A stretch of DNA of 64,000 bases from Actinomadura macrotermitis (GCF_009604375.1 NZ_WEGH01000002.1:892073-956072), one strand, 5' to 3'; positions 16,427 to 25,648 are shown, counted from the first letter of the stretch. Notes: generated by a model from the sequence alone, not told the origin. Translations and numbers: made by a program.

Positions 16427-17266
16427 TCAGCTGGCCTCTTCGCTGAGACGGGCGTCCGGGCGGTCGCCGAGGCGTTCTTCGAGGCGGGCCGTGCTCTCCT
16501 CGCGGAGCCGGTCCTGCAGCACCTGCAGGCCCTCCATGCCGCTCAGGGACAGGCCGATGAGCTCGTCCGCCGAGATCAGCGAGCCGGCCGAGCGGAGCGG
16601 CGGGTCCCAGCCGCGCGCCTCGTCGTAGCTGCGCAGCACCTTCGCGGGCACGCCGCCGATGACCGAGTGGTCGGGGAACTCGCCGCGGACGACCGCGCCG
16701 CCGGCGACCGCGACGTTACGGCCGAGCCGGGTACCCGGCAGGATGATCGCGCCGGTGCCGATCCAGCAGCCGTCGCCGATGACGACCGGGTTGTTCTCCG
16801 GCCACTGCCGCCCGATCGGCATGTCCAGGTCGCCGTAGGTGTGGTTCTGGTCGGTGATGTAGACGTTCGGGCCGGTGAAGACGTCGTCGCCGATCTCGAT
16901 GGACTGGTGGCCGACGATGTGGGTGCCACGCCCGAGCGAGCAGCTTGACCCGATTTTTACGATCACGTCCGGGCCGAGGTCCAGCCCGGGGACGAAGCCC
17001 GCCGAGATCGTCACGTGCGTGCCGACCAGCGTGTGGTCGCCGATGGAGATCCACGGCTCGCCGTAGATCGCTCCGACCGGGAAGCCGATGCACGCGCCCT
17101 CGCCCAGATGGGCGAACCGGCGGCGGCCCGGCGTGTGCGGGGTGATCTCCCCCTGCCGCTGGATCCACTCCCAGCCGCGATGGACGGCCAGGTGCATGCC
17201 CCGGCGCGCCCGGTCCTTGATCCGGGCGGGCACGAGCTGCCGCAGCGGGCTGGCTTTCGACGACAT
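16427..17266 (-). CDS. Left-handed β-helix (hexapeptide-repeat) acyltransferase
   Basis: I place the start at the ATG at 17264-17266 (279 residues). Hexapeptide repeats of the [LIV]GxxxI type run from about residue 60 to 210. Characteristic WxGxxxxIxPGxxIG text is seen (DGCWIGTGAIILPGTRLGRNVAVAGGAVV), plus the GGVPAKVLR ending of acetyl/acyltransferases and a likely catalytic His in ITDQNHTYGD. It likely O-acetylates a sugar or lipid in cell-envelope or metabolite synthesis. A helical C-terminal extension (about 225-279) is unusual. Confidence 0.85.
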   Translation of the reverse strand: MSSKASPLRQLVPARIKDRARRGMHLAVHRGWEWIQRQGEITPHTPGRRRFAHLGEGACIGFPVGAIYGEPWISIGDHTLVGTHVTISAGFVPGLDLGPDVIVKIGSSCSLGRGTHIVGHQSIEIGDDVFTGPNVYITDQNHTYGDLDMPIGRQWPENNPVVIGDGCWIGTGAIILPGTRLGRNVAVAGGAVVRGEFPDHSVIGGVPAKVLRSYDEARGWDPPLRSAGSLISADELIGLSLSGMEGLQVLQDRLREESTARLEERLGDRPDARLSEEAS

Positions 17267-17377
17267 GGCGCCCACCGTACCGGGTGGGGGGAAATGGCCG
17301 GTATAACGCGTGCGCCCTACCATCTGCCGGAGCGCGCGAAGGGCCCGGCTCGGCGAGCCGGGTCCCCTCACGTCGCC

Positions 17378-17854
17378 TCAAGCCTTGGGCTGCTGCACCT
17401 TGCCGTCGGACTCGGCGGCGGTCTTCTCGGGCAGCGGCTCGTCGAAGAACGGGTCGGTCTTGCCCGAACGCCGCGTCATCACCACGCCGGCCACCCCGAG
17501 GGCGGCCACCGCGGCCAGCATCATCATGACGCCCTTGCGGCTGCGGCGGCTCGTCTGCGGCGGTTCGACGCGGTGCGCCGTCTCGTCCAGGAACGAGCTC
17601 ACCCGGGGAGCCAGATCCGACTCCACGTACCTGGCGGCCTGCTCCAGCCGCGGCGCGCTCCACTCGCGCGCCTGCAGCATGCGTTCCATGGCCGCCTCAC
17701 GCGTCTGCTGCGCCGTCGGGCCCATCCGTTCGGCCGCGGTGGACGCGCCCTGCCTGGCGTACTCGGCGCCGTGGCGGCACGCCTCCTGCATCCGGCCGAC
17801 CTTGCTGATCATTTCGTCCTGCGGCTTGCGACGGGTCCTGAACATTAGCGACAC
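17378..17854 (-). CDS. DUF5324-like single-pass membrane protein
   Basis: The start is chosen at GTG 17852-17854 because GGGAGG lies 5 bp upstream, giving 158 residues. The first ~100 residues are a charged amphipathic helical stretch. A membrane helix follows (MMMLAAVAALGVAGVVM, about 110-127), then a short acidic tail. Placement directly upstream and divergent from the cyclophilin gene matches the DUF5324 protein of other actinomycetes. Function unknown; the extended helices suggest envelope or cytoskeletal association. Confidence 0.65.
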   Translation of the reverse strand: MSLMFRTRRKPQDEMISKVGRMQEACRHGAEYARQGASTAAERMGPTAQQTREAAMERMLQAREWSAPRLEQAARYVESDLAPRVSSFLDETAHRVEPPQTSRRSRKGVMMMLAAVAALGVAGVVMTRRSGKTDPFFDEPLPEKTAAESDGKVQQPKA

Positions 17855-17995
17855 GCTAACCTCCCTGTTTGCGAGGCCCTGTGCAAGCAGCCTTCCCATC
17901 GAGCGGGGGGTAAACCATGCGGGTGCGCCCGAGCGGTCACGCATGGTAGGCAGAAGGTCGCGAGCACACACGATTCGACGAGGAGGCGGCCCACC

Positions 17996-18526
17996 GTGGC
18001 TGAGGAAATCTTCGCGACGTTCAACACGTCGCTCGGCAAGATCGTCATCCAGCTCTTCCCGAACGAGGCCCCCGAGACGGTGGCCAACTTCGTGGGGCTG
18101 GCCGAGGGCACCCGCGAGTGGCTGGACCCCGCCACCGGCGAGAGGACCACCCGGCCGCTGTACAACGGGACGGTCTTCCACCGCATCATCCCCGACTTCA
18201 TGATCCAGGGCGGCGACCCGCTCGGCAACGGCACCGGCGGCCCCGGCTACCAGTTCAAGGACGAGTTCCACCCGTCGCTGAAGTTCGACCGGCCCTACCT
18301 GCTGGCCATGGCCAACGCCGGGCCCGGCACCAACGGCTCGCAGTTCTTCATCACCACCAACGTGGCCAACACCCGCCACCTGACCAACCGGCACACCATC
18401 TTCGGCAAGGTCATCGAGGGCACCAACGTGGTGGACCAGCTGTCCGCCGTGGAGACCGGCCGGCAGGACCGTCCCGTGAAGGACGTCACCATCGACTCGG
18501 TGACGATCGAGCGCCGCCAGTCGTAG
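17996..18526 (+). CDS. ppiA: Peptidyl-prolyl cis-trans isomerase (cyclophilin)
   Basis: This 176-residue protein is a single cyclophilin domain with the active-site motifs VFHRIIPDFMIQGGD and MANAGPGTNGSQFFIT and a Trp/His region (NRHTIFGKVIEG). It catalyses proline isomerisation in folding, and no signal peptide is seen, so it is cytosolic. Its location matches the ppiA locus near the actinobacterial origin. GTG start with GGAGG upstream. The rhomboid gene follows 43 bp downstream. Confidence 0.94.
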   Translation: MAEEIFATFNTSLGKIVIQLFPNEAPETVANFVGLAEGTREWLDPATGERTTRPLYNGTVFHRIIPDFMIQGGDPLGNGTGGPGYQFKDEFHPSLKFDRPYLLAMANAGPGTNGSQFFITTNVANTRHLTNRHTIFGKVIEGTNVVDQLSAVETGRQDRPVKDVTIDSVTIERRQS

Positions 18527-18569
18527 TACAGGGTGTGACCCCGCGTACCGGCCACGACGGAGCCGTCCG

Positions 18570-19454
18570 ATGACCCCTGAGCGTCCTTCCGTGCCCGAGG
18601 CCCCGGCGCCGGTCTGCTACCGGCACCCGGGCCGCGAGACCCATGTGCGCTGCACCCGGTGCGATCGGCCGATCTGCCCCGAGTGCATGCGGGAGGCCGC
18701 CGTCGGGCACCAGTGCGTCGAGTGCGTGGCCGAGGGCCGCCGGTCCGTCCGGCGGCCCCGCACGGTCCTCGGCGCCCCGGCCCGCGCCGGGGCCCGGCCC
18801 GTCGTCACCTACACGCTGATCGGCCTGTGCGTGCTGGCCTACCTGGGCGAGCTCGCCACCGACCGGGTGTTCGACGAGCTGGCGATGATCGGGCTGTACC
18901 GGTTCGACGGCGGCGCGACGATCGGCGTGGCCGAGGGCGAGTGGTACCGCCTGCTCAGCTCGATGTTCCTGCACCAGCCGCCGGACGGCGGCTCGTTCTG
19001 GATCACCCACATCCTGTTCAACATGTACGCGCTGTGGGCGCTCGGGCCGCAGCTGGAGCAGGTGCTCGGGCGGGGCCGCTTCCTGGCGCTGTACCTGCTG
19101 TCGGGGCTCGGCGGTTCGGTGCTGGCCTACCTGCTCGCGCCGGGGACGCCGGTGGTGGGCGCGTCCGGCGCGATCTTCGGCCTGTTCGGGGCCTACTTCG
19201 TCATCGCGCGCCGGCTGGGGACGCCGCCCGGGCCGATCGTGTTCCTGCTGGTGCTGAACCTGGTGATCACGTTCTCGGTGCCGGGGATCTCCTGGCAGGG
19301 CCACGTGGGCGGGCTGGTGACCGGCACCGTGCTGGCCGCCGCCTACGCGTACGCACCGGCCCGGCACCGGCAGGCGGTGCAGATCGCGGCGACCGCGGCG
19401 GTGCTGGTCCTGCTGGTGGTGCTGACGGCGGTCAAGACCACCGAGCTGGTCTGA
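18570..19454 (+). CDS. Rhomboid intramembrane serine protease with N-terminal zinc-binding motif
   Basis: This 294-residue protein has an N-terminal Cys/His cluster (C16, H19, C28, C31, C36, C39, H47, C49, C52), B-box-like and probably zinc-binding. Six predicted membrane helices follow. The catalytic dyad is Ser199 in GASGAIFG and His245 in WQGHVGG, with the HILFNMYALW helix also conserved. It cleaves membrane-spanning substrates, which are unknown here. It sits between ppiA and crgA as in many actinomycetes. Confidence 0.93.
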   Translation: MTPERPSVPEAPAPVCYRHPGRETHVRCTRCDRPICPECMREAAVGHQCVECVAEGRRSVRRPRTVLGAPARAGARPVVTYTLIGLCVLAYLGELATDRVFDELAMIGLYRFDGGATIGVAEGEWYRLLSSMFLHQPPDGGSFWITHILFNMYALWALGPQLEQVLGRGRFLALYLLSGLGGSVLAYLLAPGTPVVGASGAIFGLFGAYFVIARRLGTPPGPIVFLLVLNLVITFSVPGISWQGHVGGLVTGTVLAAAYAYAPARHRQAVQIAATAAVLVLLVVLTAVKTTELV

Positions 19455-19469
19455 ACCCCGGGCACGGCG

Positions 19470-19513
19470 AAACGCCGCCACGTCCCCGTGACGGGGAGGT
19501 GGCGGCGTCTTTG
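19470..19513 (+). terminator. Terminator between rhomboid gene and crgA
   Basis: A GC-rich inverted repeat (ACGCCGCCAC... pairing with ...GTGGCGGCGT, 19472-19509) with a small loop around CCGTGACGG is followed by CTTTG. It lies at the convergent end of the rhomboid and crgA genes. Confidence 0.75.
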
Positions 19514-19598
19514 CCGAGCGGCCGCGGCACGGCACCGAAGTCGTCCCCAGGCTGTGGACAACCTTGGTGGATTGCGCCGCCGCGAAACGGGGTAGGAG

Positions 19599-19856
19599 TC
19601 AGCGCCAGCGCGTCGCCAGCACCACGCCCAGGATGATCGCGACGAAGCCGATCCCCAGGTTCCAGTTGCCGAGGTCGCTCATCAGCGGCACCTTGGTGCC
19701 GGTGCTGGCCGTCACGTAGAACGTCGCGATCCAGGCCAGCCCGATCAGCCACAGCACGACCATGGCGGGGGCCAGCCAGCGCGGGCTGACCTCGGGTGCC
19801 TTGGACTTCTGCGGCGGCGTGTAGACGGCCTTCTTGCGCACTTTGGACTTGGCCAC
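19599..19856 (-). CDS. crgA: Cell division protein CrgA
   Basis: The GTG start gives 85 residues. A basic N-terminus (MAKSKVRKKAVYTPP) precedes two membrane helices (about 27-48 and 66-82), with NWNLGIGF between them as in CrgA. In Streptomyces and mycobacteria CrgA binds FtsZ, FtsI and FtsQ and coordinates septation. It lies divergent from the DUF881 gene with 81 bp between them, as elsewhere in the phylum. High confidence from sequence and context together. Confidence 0.95.
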   Translation of the reverse strand: MAKSKVRKKAVYTPPQKSKAPEVSPRWLAPAMVVLWLIGLAWIATFYVTASTGTKVPLMSDLGNWNLGIGFVAIILGVVLATRWR

Positions 19857-19937
19857 GGTGGGATCGATCTCCTCGGGCGGCTGGCGGCCGGAGCGCCGGT
19901 CCGCGCATGGTCGTTTTGTCGGTTAGCGTAGTCGCTG

Positions 19938-20693
19938 GTGAGCAGCGTACGGCGTCGAACGTGGGGAAGCATCATCCCAGCACTCACGCTGGCGGCGGGA
20001 ACCCTGTTCGCGGCGAGCGCGAGCACGGCCCGCGGTACCGACCTGCGCGAGGAGGGCCGCACCCGGATCACCGAGCTGATCACCGCCGAGCAGCGCCGCA
20101 CCCGCCGTGAGCTGGGCGACTACCAGCGGCTGCGCCGCGAGGTCGACGCCGTCTCCCGCGCCGCCGGCCGGCACGACGCGCGCGCCCGCGCCGCCCAGGA
20201 GCGCGCCGACCGGCTCGCCGCCCGCGCCGGATTCACCCCGCTGGCCGGCCCGGGCGTCCGGGTCCGGCTGGACGACGCGCCCCGCTCCGGCGGCGCGCCC
20301 CCGCGCGGCGCCGCCCCCGACGACCTGGTCGTGCACCAGGCCGACGTGCAGGCGGTGGTGAACGCGCTCTGGGCGGGCGGCGCCACCGGCCTGAAGATCA
20401 TGGACCAGCGGGTGATCGCGACCAGCGCGGTCCGCTGCGTCGGCAACACCCTGATCCTGCAGGGGGTCGTCTACTCGCCTCCGTTCCGCATCACCGCGGT
20501 GGGAGATCCGCGCCGGCTGCGCGCCGCGCTTGACTCCTCCCCCGAGGTTTCGATTTACAAGAGGTACGTACGCGCCTACGGGCTCGGATACTCGGTGCGG
20601 ACCCTGGACCGGGTGTCCCTGCCCGCCTACACCGGAAACGTGACGATGAACCACGCGAAGGTGGCGGACGACCCGGACGGGGACGGCGCCTAG
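19938..20693 (+). CDS. DUF881 family membrane-anchored protein
   Basis: The GTG start gives 251 residues. An N-terminal hydrophobic anchor (IIPALTLAAGTLFAASA) is followed by a coiled-coil region (about 35-95, rich in Arg/Glu heptads) and the DUF881 fold. The core LAGPGVRVRLDDAP, VHQADVQAVVNALWAGGATG and the motif ITAVGDPRRL are visible. DUF881 proteins occur in division and wall loci with unknown biochemical role. The sortase gene follows 45 bp later. Confidence 0.9.
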   Translation: MSSVRRRTWGSIIPALTLAAGTLFAASASTARGTDLREEGRTRITELITAEQRRTRRELGDYQRLRREVDAVSRAAGRHDARARAAQERADRLAARAGFTPLAGPGVRVRLDDAPRSGGAPPRGAAPDDLVVHQADVQAVVNALWAGGATGLKIMDQRVIATSAVRCVGNTLILQGVVYSPPFRITAVGDPRRLRAALDSSPEVSIYKRYVRAYGLGYSVRTLDRVSLPAYTGNVTMNHAKVADDPDGDGA

Positions 20694-20738
20694 GCGACAT
20701 GCCGGGGCGGGCTTTTCTATGCCGAGAGGGGACGCGCG

Positions 20739-21380
20739 GTGCGGATGCTCATCCGTGGGCTGGGCGAACTGTGCATCACGGCGGGCCTGGTGCTGCTGCT
20801 GTTCGTCACCTACGAGCTGTGGGGGACGGGCCGCTACACCCAGCAGCAGCAGGACTCCCTCGGCAAGGAGATGATCAAGGAGTGGCGGGCGCCCCGGGTG
20901 ACCACCGAGAAGGTGCGGATCGGCAAGGGCCTGGCGATGATCCGCATCCCCAGGTTCGGGGCGTCCTACCGCTTCGTCGTCATCGAGGGCGTGGAGCTGG
21001 CGGACCTGCGCAAGGGGCCGGGCCACTACCCCGGCAGCGCGCTGCCGGGGCAGATCGGCAACTTCGTGGTCTCGGGGCACCGCACCACCTACTCGGCGCC
21101 CTTCAACCGGCTCGGCGAGCTGCGCGCCGGCGACAAGATCCTGATCGACACCCGGCAGCGGCAGTACGTCTACAAGGTCACCGACCGCCGGATCGTGAAG
21201 CCGACGGACGTGGACGTCACCGCGCCGGTGCCCTTCCATCCGGGCCGCACGCCGACCCGGCGGATGATCACGCTGACCACCTGCCACCCCAAGTACTCGG
21301 CCGCCGAACGGATGATCGTCTTCGGTGAGCTGAGCGAGGAGCTGCCGCGCGCGGCCACCCCCGCCGCGGCGCAGCACTGA
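20739..21380 (+). CDS. Class E sortase
   Basis: The GTG start gives 213 residues. An N-terminal membrane anchor (about 8-26) leads into an extracellular sortase domain. The catalytic residues are His114 (VVSGHRTTY), Cys182 (TLTTCHPKYS) and Arg191 (AERMIVFGEL). Class E sortases attach LAxTG-type surface proteins to peptidoglycan and usually accompany pilus or aerial-coat proteins, but no substrate gene is visible in this window. It sits in a likely operon with the DUF881 gene and the small membrane protein. Confidence 0.93.
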   Translation: MRMLIRGLGELCITAGLVLLLFVTYELWGTGRYTQQQQDSLGKEMIKEWRAPRVTTEKVRIGKGLAMIRIPRFGASYRFVVIEGVELADLRKGPGHYPGSALPGQIGNFVVSGHRTTYSAPFNRLGELRAGDKILIDTRQRQYVYKVTDRRIVKPTDVDVTAPVPFHPGRTPTRRMITLTTCHPKYSAAERMIVFGELSEELPRAATPAAAQH

Positions 21381-21415
21381 CCCCGGCAGGCCCGCAGGAC
21401 AGGAGGAGGAACGCC

Positions 21416-21607
21416 GTGTACGGCTGGATCTGGCGCAACCTGCCCGGCACGTGGCAGGTCAGGACCGCCATCGCGCTGGCGCTCGTCGTGGCGCTCTGCG
21501 CGGTGCTGTGGTACCTGGTGTTCCCCTGGCTGGAGCCGAAGGTGCAGTTCGACCCGGGCGTGGTCGACAGCACCCCCACGGCGCCCGCCAGGCCCGGCGC
21601 GGGCTGA
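21416..21607 (+). CDS. Small conserved membrane protein between sortase and pabA
   Basis: The GTG start with AGGAGGA upstream gives 63 residues: MYGWIWRNLPG, one membrane helix (about 18-38), then a short outside tail rich in Pro/Thr. It matches the small single-pass protein found at this spot in other actinomycetes. Function unknown. It starts 35 bp after the sortase stop, so co-transcription is likely. Confidence 0.75.
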   Translation: MYGWIWRNLPGTWQVRTAIALALVVALCAVLWYLVFPWLEPKVQFDPGVVDSTPTAPARPGAG

Positions 21608-21646
21608 CCGGCCGGGGCACCGCGCGCGGGCGGCGACAATGGCGGG

Positions 21647-22228
21647 GTGCGTGTTCTGGTCGTGGACAATCACGACAGCTTCGTCTTCAACATCGTGCAG
21701 TACCTGCGCGAGCTCGGCGCCGACTGCCTGGTCAAGGACCGCTCGGACGTCCGCCTCGCCGACGCCGCGTCCGTCCACGGCGTGCTGGTCAGCCCCGGGC
21801 CCGGCCATCCCGCGGACGCCGGCGTCTGCCTGGACCTGGTGCACGACGCCGGGGAGCGCGGCCTGCCGCTGCTCGGCGTCTGCCTCGGCCACCAGGTGAT
21901 CGCCCACGTGCACGGCGCCGTCGTCGGGCCGGCGCCGCGGATCGTGCACGGCGGCACCAGCCGGATCCACCACGACGGCCGTGGCGTCTTCGCGGGCCTG
22001 CCGGGCGGTTTCCCCGCCACCCGCTACCATTCGCTCGCCGTCGACCCGCTGAGCGTCCCCGGCGGCGTCCTGGACATCACCGCGCGGACCGAGGAGGGCG
22101 TCGTGATGGGGCTGCGGCACCGCGACGCCCCGGTCGAGGGGGTCCAGTTCCATCCGGAATCGGTGCTGTCGGCCTGCGGCCACGACCTGTTCCGCAACTG
22201 GCTGGCCGGCTGCGCCGCCCCCGTGTAG
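21647..22228 (+). CDS. pabA: Glutamine amidotransferase, anthranilate/aminodeoxychorismate synthase component II
   Basis: The GTG start gives 193 residues, a complete class I GATase domain. The triad is Cys79 (LLGVCLGHQ), His169 and Glu171 (GVQFHPESV), and the oxyanion loop is SPGPGHP. It releases ammonia from glutamine for component I (PabB or TrpE), which is not in this window. The position next to pknB matches the gene called pabA or trpG in mycobacteria; sequence alone does not separate folate from tryptophan use. Confidence 0.9.
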   Translation: MRVLVVDNHDSFVFNIVQYLRELGADCLVKDRSDVRLADAASVHGVLVSPGPGHPADAGVCLDLVHDAGERGLPLLGVCLGHQVIAHVHGAVVGPAPRIVHGGTSRIHHDGRGVFAGLPGGFPATRYHSLAVDPLSVPGGVLDITARTEEGVVMGLRHRDAPVEGVQFHPESVLSACGHDLFRNWLAGCAAPV

Positions 22229-22338
22229 ACCGCACCGTTCGGGCGGCGCCGTCCGGCTCCGGCGGGACTTGTCGGTTTGCTATGAAAAATTCTCCCGTGC
22301 CCTGTAACGCCGACATGGGTTACTCCGAAGTACGTACC

Positions 22339-22380
22339 GAGGGCTTCCGCCATTGCCCCCGAGTGGCGGAAGCCCTCTTC
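22339..22380 (+). terminator. Terminator of pabA
   Basis: GAGGGCTTCCGCCA (22339-22352) pairs perfectly with TGGCGGAAGCCCTC (22364-22377), followed by TTC. It serves the rightward operon. Confidence 0.8.
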
Positions 22381-22406
22381 GCGTCCGCGCCGTCCTCACA
22401 CGGCGC

Positions 22407-22460
22407 GCAACGCCGAAGGGCCCGGACCCCCCTCACGGGGTCCGGGCCCTTCGGCGTTGC
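22407..22460 (-). terminator. Terminator of the pknB operon
   Basis: A very long inverted repeat (about 23-bp arms, beginning GCAACGCCGAAGGGCCCGGA and ending with its complement) lies 8 bp downstream of the pknB stop codon. It has no strong T-run, but the stem is near perfect. Confidence 0.8.
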
Positions 22461-22467
22461 GGCCGGA

Positions 22468-24276
22468 TCAGTTACCGGTGCCGGGGACCGTGATCGACGG
22501 CGTCGGCGTCGTCTTCGGCACCACCGAGATGACCACGGTCTCGCCCGCCGCCAGCGTCGAGTCCTTCGGCACGCTCTGCTGGTAGACCAGGCCGGGCGCC
22601 ATCGGCGGGGTGCCCGGGGGCGGCGGCGTCTGGTCCACCTTGCACTTCAGGCCGAGCGAGACCAGCTGCCCGCAGGCCGCCCGGGCGCTCTGGTTGGTCA
22701 GGTCCGGGACCTTGACGTTCTCGGCGCCCGAGGAGATGTACAGCGTGACCAGCGAGTTCTTCTTCGCCGACGTCCCGGCGGGCGGGTCGGTGCGGGTGGC
22801 GTTGCCCTGCTCGACGGTGCTGGACTTCTCCTGCTTGGTGACGACGCGGAAGCCCGCCGAGATCAGCGCCTGCTGCGCCTGGGCGGAGCTCTGGTCCTTC
22901 ACCGAGGGGACGTCGACCTTGGCGATCGGCTTGCGCCCCTTGGAGACCTCCAGGTTCACCGCGCTGCCCTTGGCGACCGAGGCGCCGCTCTCGGGGTCGG
23001 TGCTGATGACGTTGCCCTCGTCGACGTCGTTGTCGTAGACCTCCTTGACCTCGCCGACCTTCAGCCCCGCGTCGGTGAGCGCCTTCTCGGCGTCCTCCCG
23101 CGAGTGCCCGGTCAGCCCCGCCGGCACGGTGATCGAGACCGGCTTCGTCGGCTTCTCCCCGCCTCCGCCGCCGCCGCTCGACAGCATCCAGCCGATGAGC
23201 GCCGCGCCGCCGATGAACAGCACCGCGAGGCCGACCCACAGCGCGACCTTCTTGCCGGTGCCGTCGTGCTCGGGGCGCTGGTCGTCGTACTGCACCGGCG
23301 GCAGGTCGTAGCCGTTGCGGCCGGCCTGCGTCTGCTGCATGTGGGTCTGGCCGGGGACCGCCCCGAGCACCTGCGTGCCCTGCGGCTGCTGCTGGCCGCC
23401 CATCAGCATCGTGGACGCCGCGGTGGAGGAGACCGGCTGCCCGTGCAGCACCCGCTGGATCTCCTGCCGGAACTCGTTCGCCGACTGATAGCGGTGCGCG
23501 GGGTCCTTCGCCATGGCCTTCAGCACCATGGCGTCGGCCCACTGCGGGATGTCGGGGTCCACCTGGGACGGCGGGACCGGCTCCTCCCGCACGTGCTGGT
23601 AGGCGATCGCGACGGGCGAGTCGCCGGTGAACGGCGGCCGGCCCGTCAGCAGCTCGTACAGCACGCAGCCGGTGGAGTAGATGTCGCTGCGGGCGTCGAC
23701 GCGCTCGCCGCGCGCCTGCTCGGGCGACAGGTACTGGGCGGTGCCGATGACCTGGGCGGTCTGCGTCATGGTGGACGCCGCGTCGTGCATGGCCCGGGCG
23801 ATGCCGAAGTCCATGACCTTGACCTCGTGGCCGCGGGTCAGCATCACGTTCGCGGGCTTGATGTCGCGGTGCACGATGCCGCCGCGGTGGCTGTAGTCCA
23901 GCGCCCGCAGGATGCCGTCGGTGATCTCCAGGGCCTTCTCGGGGAGCAGCGCCCGGTTCTCCCGCAGCAGGTCGCGCAGCGTGCTGCCGTCGACGTACTC
24001 CATCACGATGTAGGGGATGGAGTTGTCGCCGATCATGTCCTCGCCGGTGTCGTACACCGCGATGACCGAGGGGTGGTTGAGCGAGGCCGCGGACTGCGCC
24101 TCGCGCCGGAACCGCTCCTGGAAGATCGGGTCGCGGGCGAGGTCGGAGCGCAGCGTCTTGATGGCGACGATGCGATCGAGACGCCGGTCCCGGGCACGGT
24201 AGACCTCGGCCATGCCACCGCGCCCGATGACGGCGTCGAGCTCGTAGCGGCCGCCTAGCAGCCGAGGTTGACTCAT
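22468..24276 (-). CDS. pknB: Serine/threonine protein kinase PknB with PASTA repeats
   Basis: The protein has 602 residues. The cytosolic kinase domain is about 11-275: glycine loop GRGGMAEVY, Lys40, HRDIKPAN with Asp138, DFG Asp156, and an activation loop rich in Thr. After a Gln-rich linker comes a membrane helix (about 343-366), then three extracellular PASTA domains (about 380-446, 450-516, 519-590). It senses peptidoglycan fragments and controls division and wall synthesis. Mycobacterial PknB has four PASTA repeats; three are clear here. It ends the seven-gene leftward operon. Confidence 0.97.
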   Translation of the reverse strand: MSQPRLLGGRYELDAVIGRGGMAEVYRARDRRLDRIVAIKTLRSDLARDPIFQERFRREAQSAASLNHPSVIAVYDTGEDMIGDNSIPYIVMEYVDGSTLRDLLRENRALLPEKALEITDGILRALDYSHRGGIVHRDIKPANVMLTRGHEVKVMDFGIARAMHDAASTMTQTAQVIGTAQYLSPEQARGERVDARSDIYSTGCVLYELLTGRPPFTGDSPVAIAYQHVREEPVPPSQVDPDIPQWADAMVLKAMAKDPAHRYQSANEFRQEIQRVLHGQPVSSTAASTMLMGGQQQPQGTQVLGAVPGQTHMQQTQAGRNGYDLPPVQYDDQRPEHDGTGKKVALWVGLAVLFIGGAALIGWMLSSGGGGGGEKPTKPVSITVPAGLTGHSREDAEKALTDAGLKVGEVKEVYDNDVDEGNVISTDPESGASVAKGSAVNLEVSKGRKPIAKVDVPSVKDQSSAQAQQALISAGFRVVTKQEKSSTVEQGNATRTDPPAGTSAKKNSLVTLYISSGAENVKVPDLTNQSARAACGQLVSLGLKCKVDQTPPPPGTPPMAPGLVYQQSVPKDSTLAAGETVVISVVPKTTPTPSITVPGTGN

Positions 24277-24298
24277 ATGTGCACTTTCCCTCGTACCT

Positions 24299-25648
24299 CT
24301 ACACCTTGTCCTCCGAACCTAGCCGCCTGCCCTGCACGGGCACGGGAGCCGGGCTCGGAGTTGACGGAGTCGTGGCGGTCTCCGCCGGAGCGGGTGCTGG
24401 TTCTTGGGCGTTGGAGGCCGCCCTGGCCGGTTGCCTGTTTCGCTTCTGTCTGGGTGACGCGCCGGGCCGCTCGGCCGTTGACTTCCGCTTCTTGACGGTG
24501 CGACGCCGGTCCTTGCGATCCTTGCGGTCCTTGCCCGGATGCCGTCGTCCGGTGGCGGGCGGGTGGCGGCGGACGTCCGGGGACGCCTGCCCGGTGCCGG
24601 GGACGGCCGCCGGCGGGGTGGACGGCGCCGGCCGGGCCGGCTGGGAGTGTTCGTCCCGGACCAGGCCCGCGCTGCCGTCGTCGCGCCACAGCGCGCCGGC
24701 GGTGAGCGCGGCGAGCGCCACCAGCGCGGCCACCGAGCCGTAGATCAGCGCCGGGCGTCGTTGCCCGGCCGCCTTCACCTTGGTGAGGGTATCCGGCCGA
24801 TCCGCGGCGTCAAACTTCGCCGTCTCCTGCCCGTCGCGGCCCGGCAGGAGCGCGCGGGCCCGCGCGGCGACCTCGGCGGCGCCGGCGGGCCGGTCCGCGG
24901 GCTTCTTGGCGAGCAGCTCGGCGACCAGGTCGCGCACCGGCCCCGGCACGCGCGGGGGCAGCGGCGGCGGGACGTCGCGGACGTGCTGCAGCGCGATGTC
25001 GACGGGCGTGCGGCCGTCGAACGGCGGGGACCCGGCGAGGCACTCGTAGGCGACGACGCCGAGCGAGTACAGGTCGGCCGCCGGCGTCAGCTGCTGCCCG
25101 GACGCCTGCTCGGGCGAGATGTAGTGCGCGCTGCCCATGACCATGCCGGTCTGGGTCTGCGAGGCCGCCTTCAGCCCGCGCGCGATGCCGAAGTCGGTGA
25201 TCTTGACGGTGCCGTCGGTGGTCACCATCAGGTTCGGCGGCTTGATGTCGCGGTGCACGATCCCGGCGGCGTGCGCGGCGGCCAGGCCCGCCGCGGTCTG
25301 CGCGACCAGCTCCAGGGTGCGCTCCACCGGCAGGCCGCCGGTGCGGGCGAGCAGCCGCGACAGCGGCTCGCCCGGCACCAGCTCCATGACCAGGTAGGCG
25401 CGGCCCTCGTGCTCGCGGGCGTCGTACACCTGCGCGATGCCGCCGTGCCGCAGCGACGCCGCGTAGCGGGCCTCGGCGGCGAAGCGGCGGCCCGCGGAGT
25501 CGTCGCCGATCAGCTCCTCGCGCAGCAGCTTGACCGCGATCTCCCGGTCCAGCGCCTCGTCGGTGGCCCGCCAGACCTCGCCCATCCCGCCGGTCGCCAG
25601 CAGCTCGTGCAGGCGGTACCGGCCGTTCAGGACGAGGTCCTCGGTCAC
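24299..25648 (-). CDS. pknA: Serine/threonine protein kinase PknA
   Basis: The protein has 449 residues. Kinase features are ATGGMGEVW glycine loop, Lys40, HRDIKPPN (Asp134), DFG (Asp152) and GSAHYISPEQA. A basic linker, one membrane helix (about 302-323) and a Pro/Ser/Lys-rich outer tail without PASTA domains follow. It partners PknB in regulating cell shape and division. Its GTG start overlaps the pbpA stop by 4 bp (GTGA), indicating translational coupling; pknB follows 22 bp later. Confidence 0.96.
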   Translation of the reverse strand: MTEDLVLNGRYRLHELLATGGMGEVWRATDEALDREIAVKLLREELIGDDSAGRRFAAEARYAASLRHGGIAQVYDAREHEGRAYLVMELVPGEPLSRLLARTGGLPVERTLELVAQTAAGLAAAHAAGIVHRDIKPPNLMVTTDGTVKITDFGIARGLKAASQTQTGMVMGSAHYISPEQASGQQLTPAADLYSLGVVAYECLAGSPPFDGRTPVDIALQHVRDVPPPLPPRVPGPVRDLVAELLAKKPADRPAGAAEVAARARALLPGRDGQETAKFDAADRPDTLTKVKAAGQRRPALIYGSVAALVALAALTAGALWRDDGSAGLVRDEHSQPARPAPSTPPAAVPGTGQASPDVRRHPPATGRRHPGKDRKDRKDRRRTVKKRKSTAERPGASPRQKRNRQPARAASNAQEPAPAPAETATTPSTPSPAPVPVQGRRLGSEDKV

